From: Rutidosis leptorrhynchoides
Lineage: Eukaryota > Streptophyta > Magnoliopsida > Asterales > Asteraceae
Assembly (NCBI RefSeq): GCF_046630445.1
Contig: NC_092334.1
Location: forward strand, 188,486,501 to 188,550,500
DNA: 64,000 bases
Direction of reading: 5' to 3'
Made by a program: the position numbers and the translations under genes. The stretch's first letter is position 1. Every line of letters begins with the position of its first letter. Shown here in pieces: positions 61,790-64,000 of the stretch. Under the pieces are notes generated by a model, which saw only the letters and a list, made by a program, of their open reading frames with translations, was not told the origin of the DNA and did no database searches.

Positions 61790-63814
61790 ATGTTGAGAAG
61801 GATGCTATCTAAGAATTACTCAAGAAAAACGGTAAATTTCTACACCTAAACACCATTTAATCCGAAATTTGGTGTTCTTGAGCTATTTTTTCCCCAATTT
61901 GATTTTGATGCTTTTTAGTGTAATTAGGCTTAAATTGTTTATGTATTATGCTTGTATAACCTAGATTGATGCTGTTTAACATGATTAGAAGCCTTAAACT
62001 TCAAATTTTGAATAATCTAGGGTTTGTGTTCTTGAGCAAATTTGGGGCTTTTTGATATAAACAGGTTATGGCCGATTTTTGTCATGAATTGTTGCTAAAT
62101 TAAGTAGTGTAACATGTTTAGGTAGTTAAATGATCCAAACTTTGAGCCTAAACATGATTTTGAGAATTAAAGTGGACTTTTTCAAGTCTAAAATTCATGA
62201 ACTTGATTTTTGAAAGATAATGCCATTTGAGACTTGTTTAATTGCTAGTAATGATTATTTTGACATGTTATTTGAGTTGAATGTTTATGAACTTGGCGAA
62301 CATTTTCGTATATGCTTATTTGAAAAAGTGTAGATTTGATGAAAATATGAAAATGAGCTTAAGTTCGATATAAATTGATAATGTCATTGTAATTATTTTG
62401 ATTGATGATTTTGCTGACACTAATGCATATTTGGATGCACAAAAATTGTGTTTGATGTGTTTTGCAGAATGAAAGGGGTGAATCTTCATCCCAAGCCCGC
62501 AATGCTCCTGCTGAGAATTTGGAACAACAGGAGGTGGATAACTACTACAAGCAGGATGTACCTCATCCAGTCATGACCTTTTCCGATATGCACTTGGAAG
62601 AGTTGCACCCGAACCTGAGATTTGACAGACTTTGGATAGATTATCCAAAATATCAACGGGGTTTGCATACTCTTCATTCCAAGGTTGTTGAGGTACCGAG
62701 GGTCATAGAATGGGGACCCTTAGAAGCTGTAGAATTGGCCGGGCCAATTAGGGAATTACTTGTACAGAGGTATGGTAATTCTTCTTTTAATGACTGGGTA
62801 TGTTTATTCACCATACGTAGACCTGTATATAAAGTATGGTGTGAAGAATTGTTATGTAGTATAGAGTTGAATGATCGGGTAGCTAGTTTAACCGATCGTT
62901 CTTTTATTAGATTTTTGTTAGGCGGTTCGATGCGCCACATGTCTTTACTGGACATGGCTCAGGCTTTACGTATATATACGCCTGAGGAGTTAGCGTCTGC
63001 CGATTGTAGAGGATTGATACTAAACGGTAGAAAGATAGATGAGAATTTTGATACACACGGTGTGTGGAGTCAAATGACAAGCCATCACCGTTTCAAAGGG
63101 GGAAATTACTCTTATTTGGATATAGATAGAGCCGAATTAAGAGTGATACATAGGTTTTTAGCTAATTCGATTACACAAAGGGGTAAGAACAAAGAAAAAG
63201 TAAATGAACAGGATTTGTTTTACCATATGTGTATTCGAGACCCACAAAGCGCTGTAAGTATACCATATTGTGTGGGTTATTATTTATCAGCTATGGTTCG
63301 GGGGATGCGACCACATAGCATAATAGGAGGTGGTATTTTTATTACTTTGATTGGTGAATATCTCGGTGTGGATATAAGTCGGGGGGGATTATTACTAGAA
63401 GAGCCGGAACCCCGCGATACTATAGGTTTAAATGTATACCATGGTGCGAAAGTTTTGAAGAGGCGAAATAACGCCGCAGTACGATACCATGGTAGACATC
63501 CACAGGTGGAGAGAAACCAGCAGCAAGGTAATGTAGGAGGGGGGAATGAGATGCAAGAAATGCATAGGTTTATAGCTTCTCAGGAATACGAAAATGCTAG
63601 ACAGAGAGCATTTGAAGATTGGCAAGTTCATCAGAACCAAATCATAGCTCATTGCCAACATATAGGTAGAAACTATATTCCTACACCGAAACCCATCTTC
63701 CCTCCTTGGTCTATAGAGATGCAGCCACCATATCCTACGTATGACCCTGCCGAAGCATTCTATAGCACTTATGGTTATGCCTGGAACCCCTATTGGTACC
63801 AATATCATCCTTAG
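61790..63814 (+). CDS. Athila ORF (env-position protein), two exons
   Basis: Exon 2, 62468-63814, is open for 448 codons but has no ATG at its start; it begins right after TTTTGCAG. An upstream ATG at 61790 opens MLRRMLSKNYSRKT, which ends at a GTAAAT donor (61832). Removing 61832-62467 (636 bp, T-rich) joins the two in phase, giving about 462 residues. The body has the character of the ATHILA ORF-1 family (PF03078-type): RFDRLWIDYPKYQRG, RPVYKVWCEELLC, FIRFLLGGSMRHMSLLDMAQ, FYHMCIRDP and VGYYLSAMVRGMRP. No signal peptide or membrane segment is evident, so an envelope role is not supported by sequence. The C-terminus is rich in Pro/Tyr. It would act after pol in the element's cycle; function unknown. 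Confidence 0.7.
61832..62467 (+). other. Predicted intron of the Athila ORF
   Basis: GTAAAT at the left, TTTTGCAG at the right, T-rich throughout, with phase 0 on both sides. Prediction from sequence only. Confidence 0.55.
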
Positions 63815-64000
63815 ATTACTTATTATTTTTTTTTATTTTGTAATTTGTAATTATTGATACGTTTAATACTTTTGTTAATATTGTAATCATTTTTATAATT
63901 ATCTAACTTTTATTCTTAGATTTTAATAATTTTTGAATGTGGGGTAATATACCAAACTTCAAAAATATGTATATATGTTTGCAGTTTATCTTATGTACAC
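63815..64000 (+). other. Athila 3' tail (partial)
   Basis: AT-rich sequence after the last stop, with GAATGTGGGGTAATA at about 63937, again polypurine-like. The 3' LTR is not reached. Confidence 0.6.

Larger units (their letters stand above)
51014..64000 (+). mobile_element. Athila LTR retrotransposon, nearly intact, right end outside the window
   Basis: Order: 5' LTR 51014-52995, tRNA-Asp-type primer site, long leader, gag-pol 54417-60017, polypurine-like motif, zinc-knuckle ORF, two-exon Athila ORF to 63814, 3' tail. No 3' LTR by 64000. It is inserted in the integrase of a minus-strand Tat element; the left target copy would be ACAGT (51009-51013). Only one stop codon interrupts gag-pol, so it is younger than most neighbours. 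Confidence 0.9.

Noticed and set aside
61790-63814. Envelope glycoprotein role for the Athila ORF
   Set aside because: No signal peptide or membrane segment visible; position alone does not support it.

Overview
This is a plant nuclear (eudicot) window of about 64 kb made almost entirely of transposable elements nested inside one another. It has AT-rich long terminal repeats (LTRs), Ty3/gypsy polyproteins of the Athila, Tekay-like chromovirus and Tat lineages, an L1-type LINE whose ORF1 carries an RRM, Helitron ends (TC...CTRR with GC-rich hairpins) and fragments of spliced plant genes. Several element types look Asteraceae-like to me, but that is an impression only. I see no intact ordinary host gene, tRNA, rRNA or CRISPR array.

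Layout. 1-3663 is the 3' end of an Athila element (internal tail, polypurine tract, 3' LTR), inserted in the C-terminal part of a LINE (3664-4356). 4408-7242 is a probable solo chromovirus LTR. 7259-7690 is a fold-back MITE with a minisatellite core. From 7754 to 44398 the ends of at least three Helitrons can be read. A plus-strand one starts at 7754 and may end at 44398. A minus-strand one spans 7934-18616, and another minus-strand one (11548-16629) is nested in it. They carry broken exons of a SnRK2 kinase, a two-domain B3 protein, an ALDH/GAPN-like dehydrogenase and an ornithine-aminotransferase-like protein. The SnRK2 fragment is itself interrupted by a small LINE-derived insertion with a target-site duplication (TSD).

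A roughly 6.4 kb LINE runs from about 20930 to 43773. It is split by two elements of one Tekay-like family: a minus-strand solo LTR (26794-30047, TSD CATAG) and a plus-strand full-length copy (30320-43487, TSD AGATG). The full-length copy is the most unusual object here. Between its 5' LTR and gag it carries an acidic repeat ORF and a broken ORF with the architecture of plant F-box proteins of the At2g35280-like group. Its gag-pol has many stop codons, nearly all explainable as C-to-T or G-to-A changes.

44400-46199 is AT-rich, with a GRF zinc-finger gene fragment. 46200-51013 is the 3' part of a minus-strand Tat-lineage element: 3' LTR, an opposite-strand accessory ORF with its own TATA box, and integrase. 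A second, nearly intact Athila element is inserted in that integrase at 51014 and continues past the right edge. It has a 5' LTR, a tRNA-Asp-type primer site, a 1,866-codon gag-pol with one TGA, a small zinc-knuckle ORF, and an Athila ORF that appears to be assembled from two exons. Both Athila LTRs have a pair of short palindromes just upstream of the TATA box. The palindrome sequence differs between the two elements but the arrangement is the same.

The genes here act as parts of parasitic elements: gag/protease/RT/RNase H/integrase for LTR elements and endonuclease/RT for the LINE. Most are broken. The Athila copy at 51014 is the least damaged.
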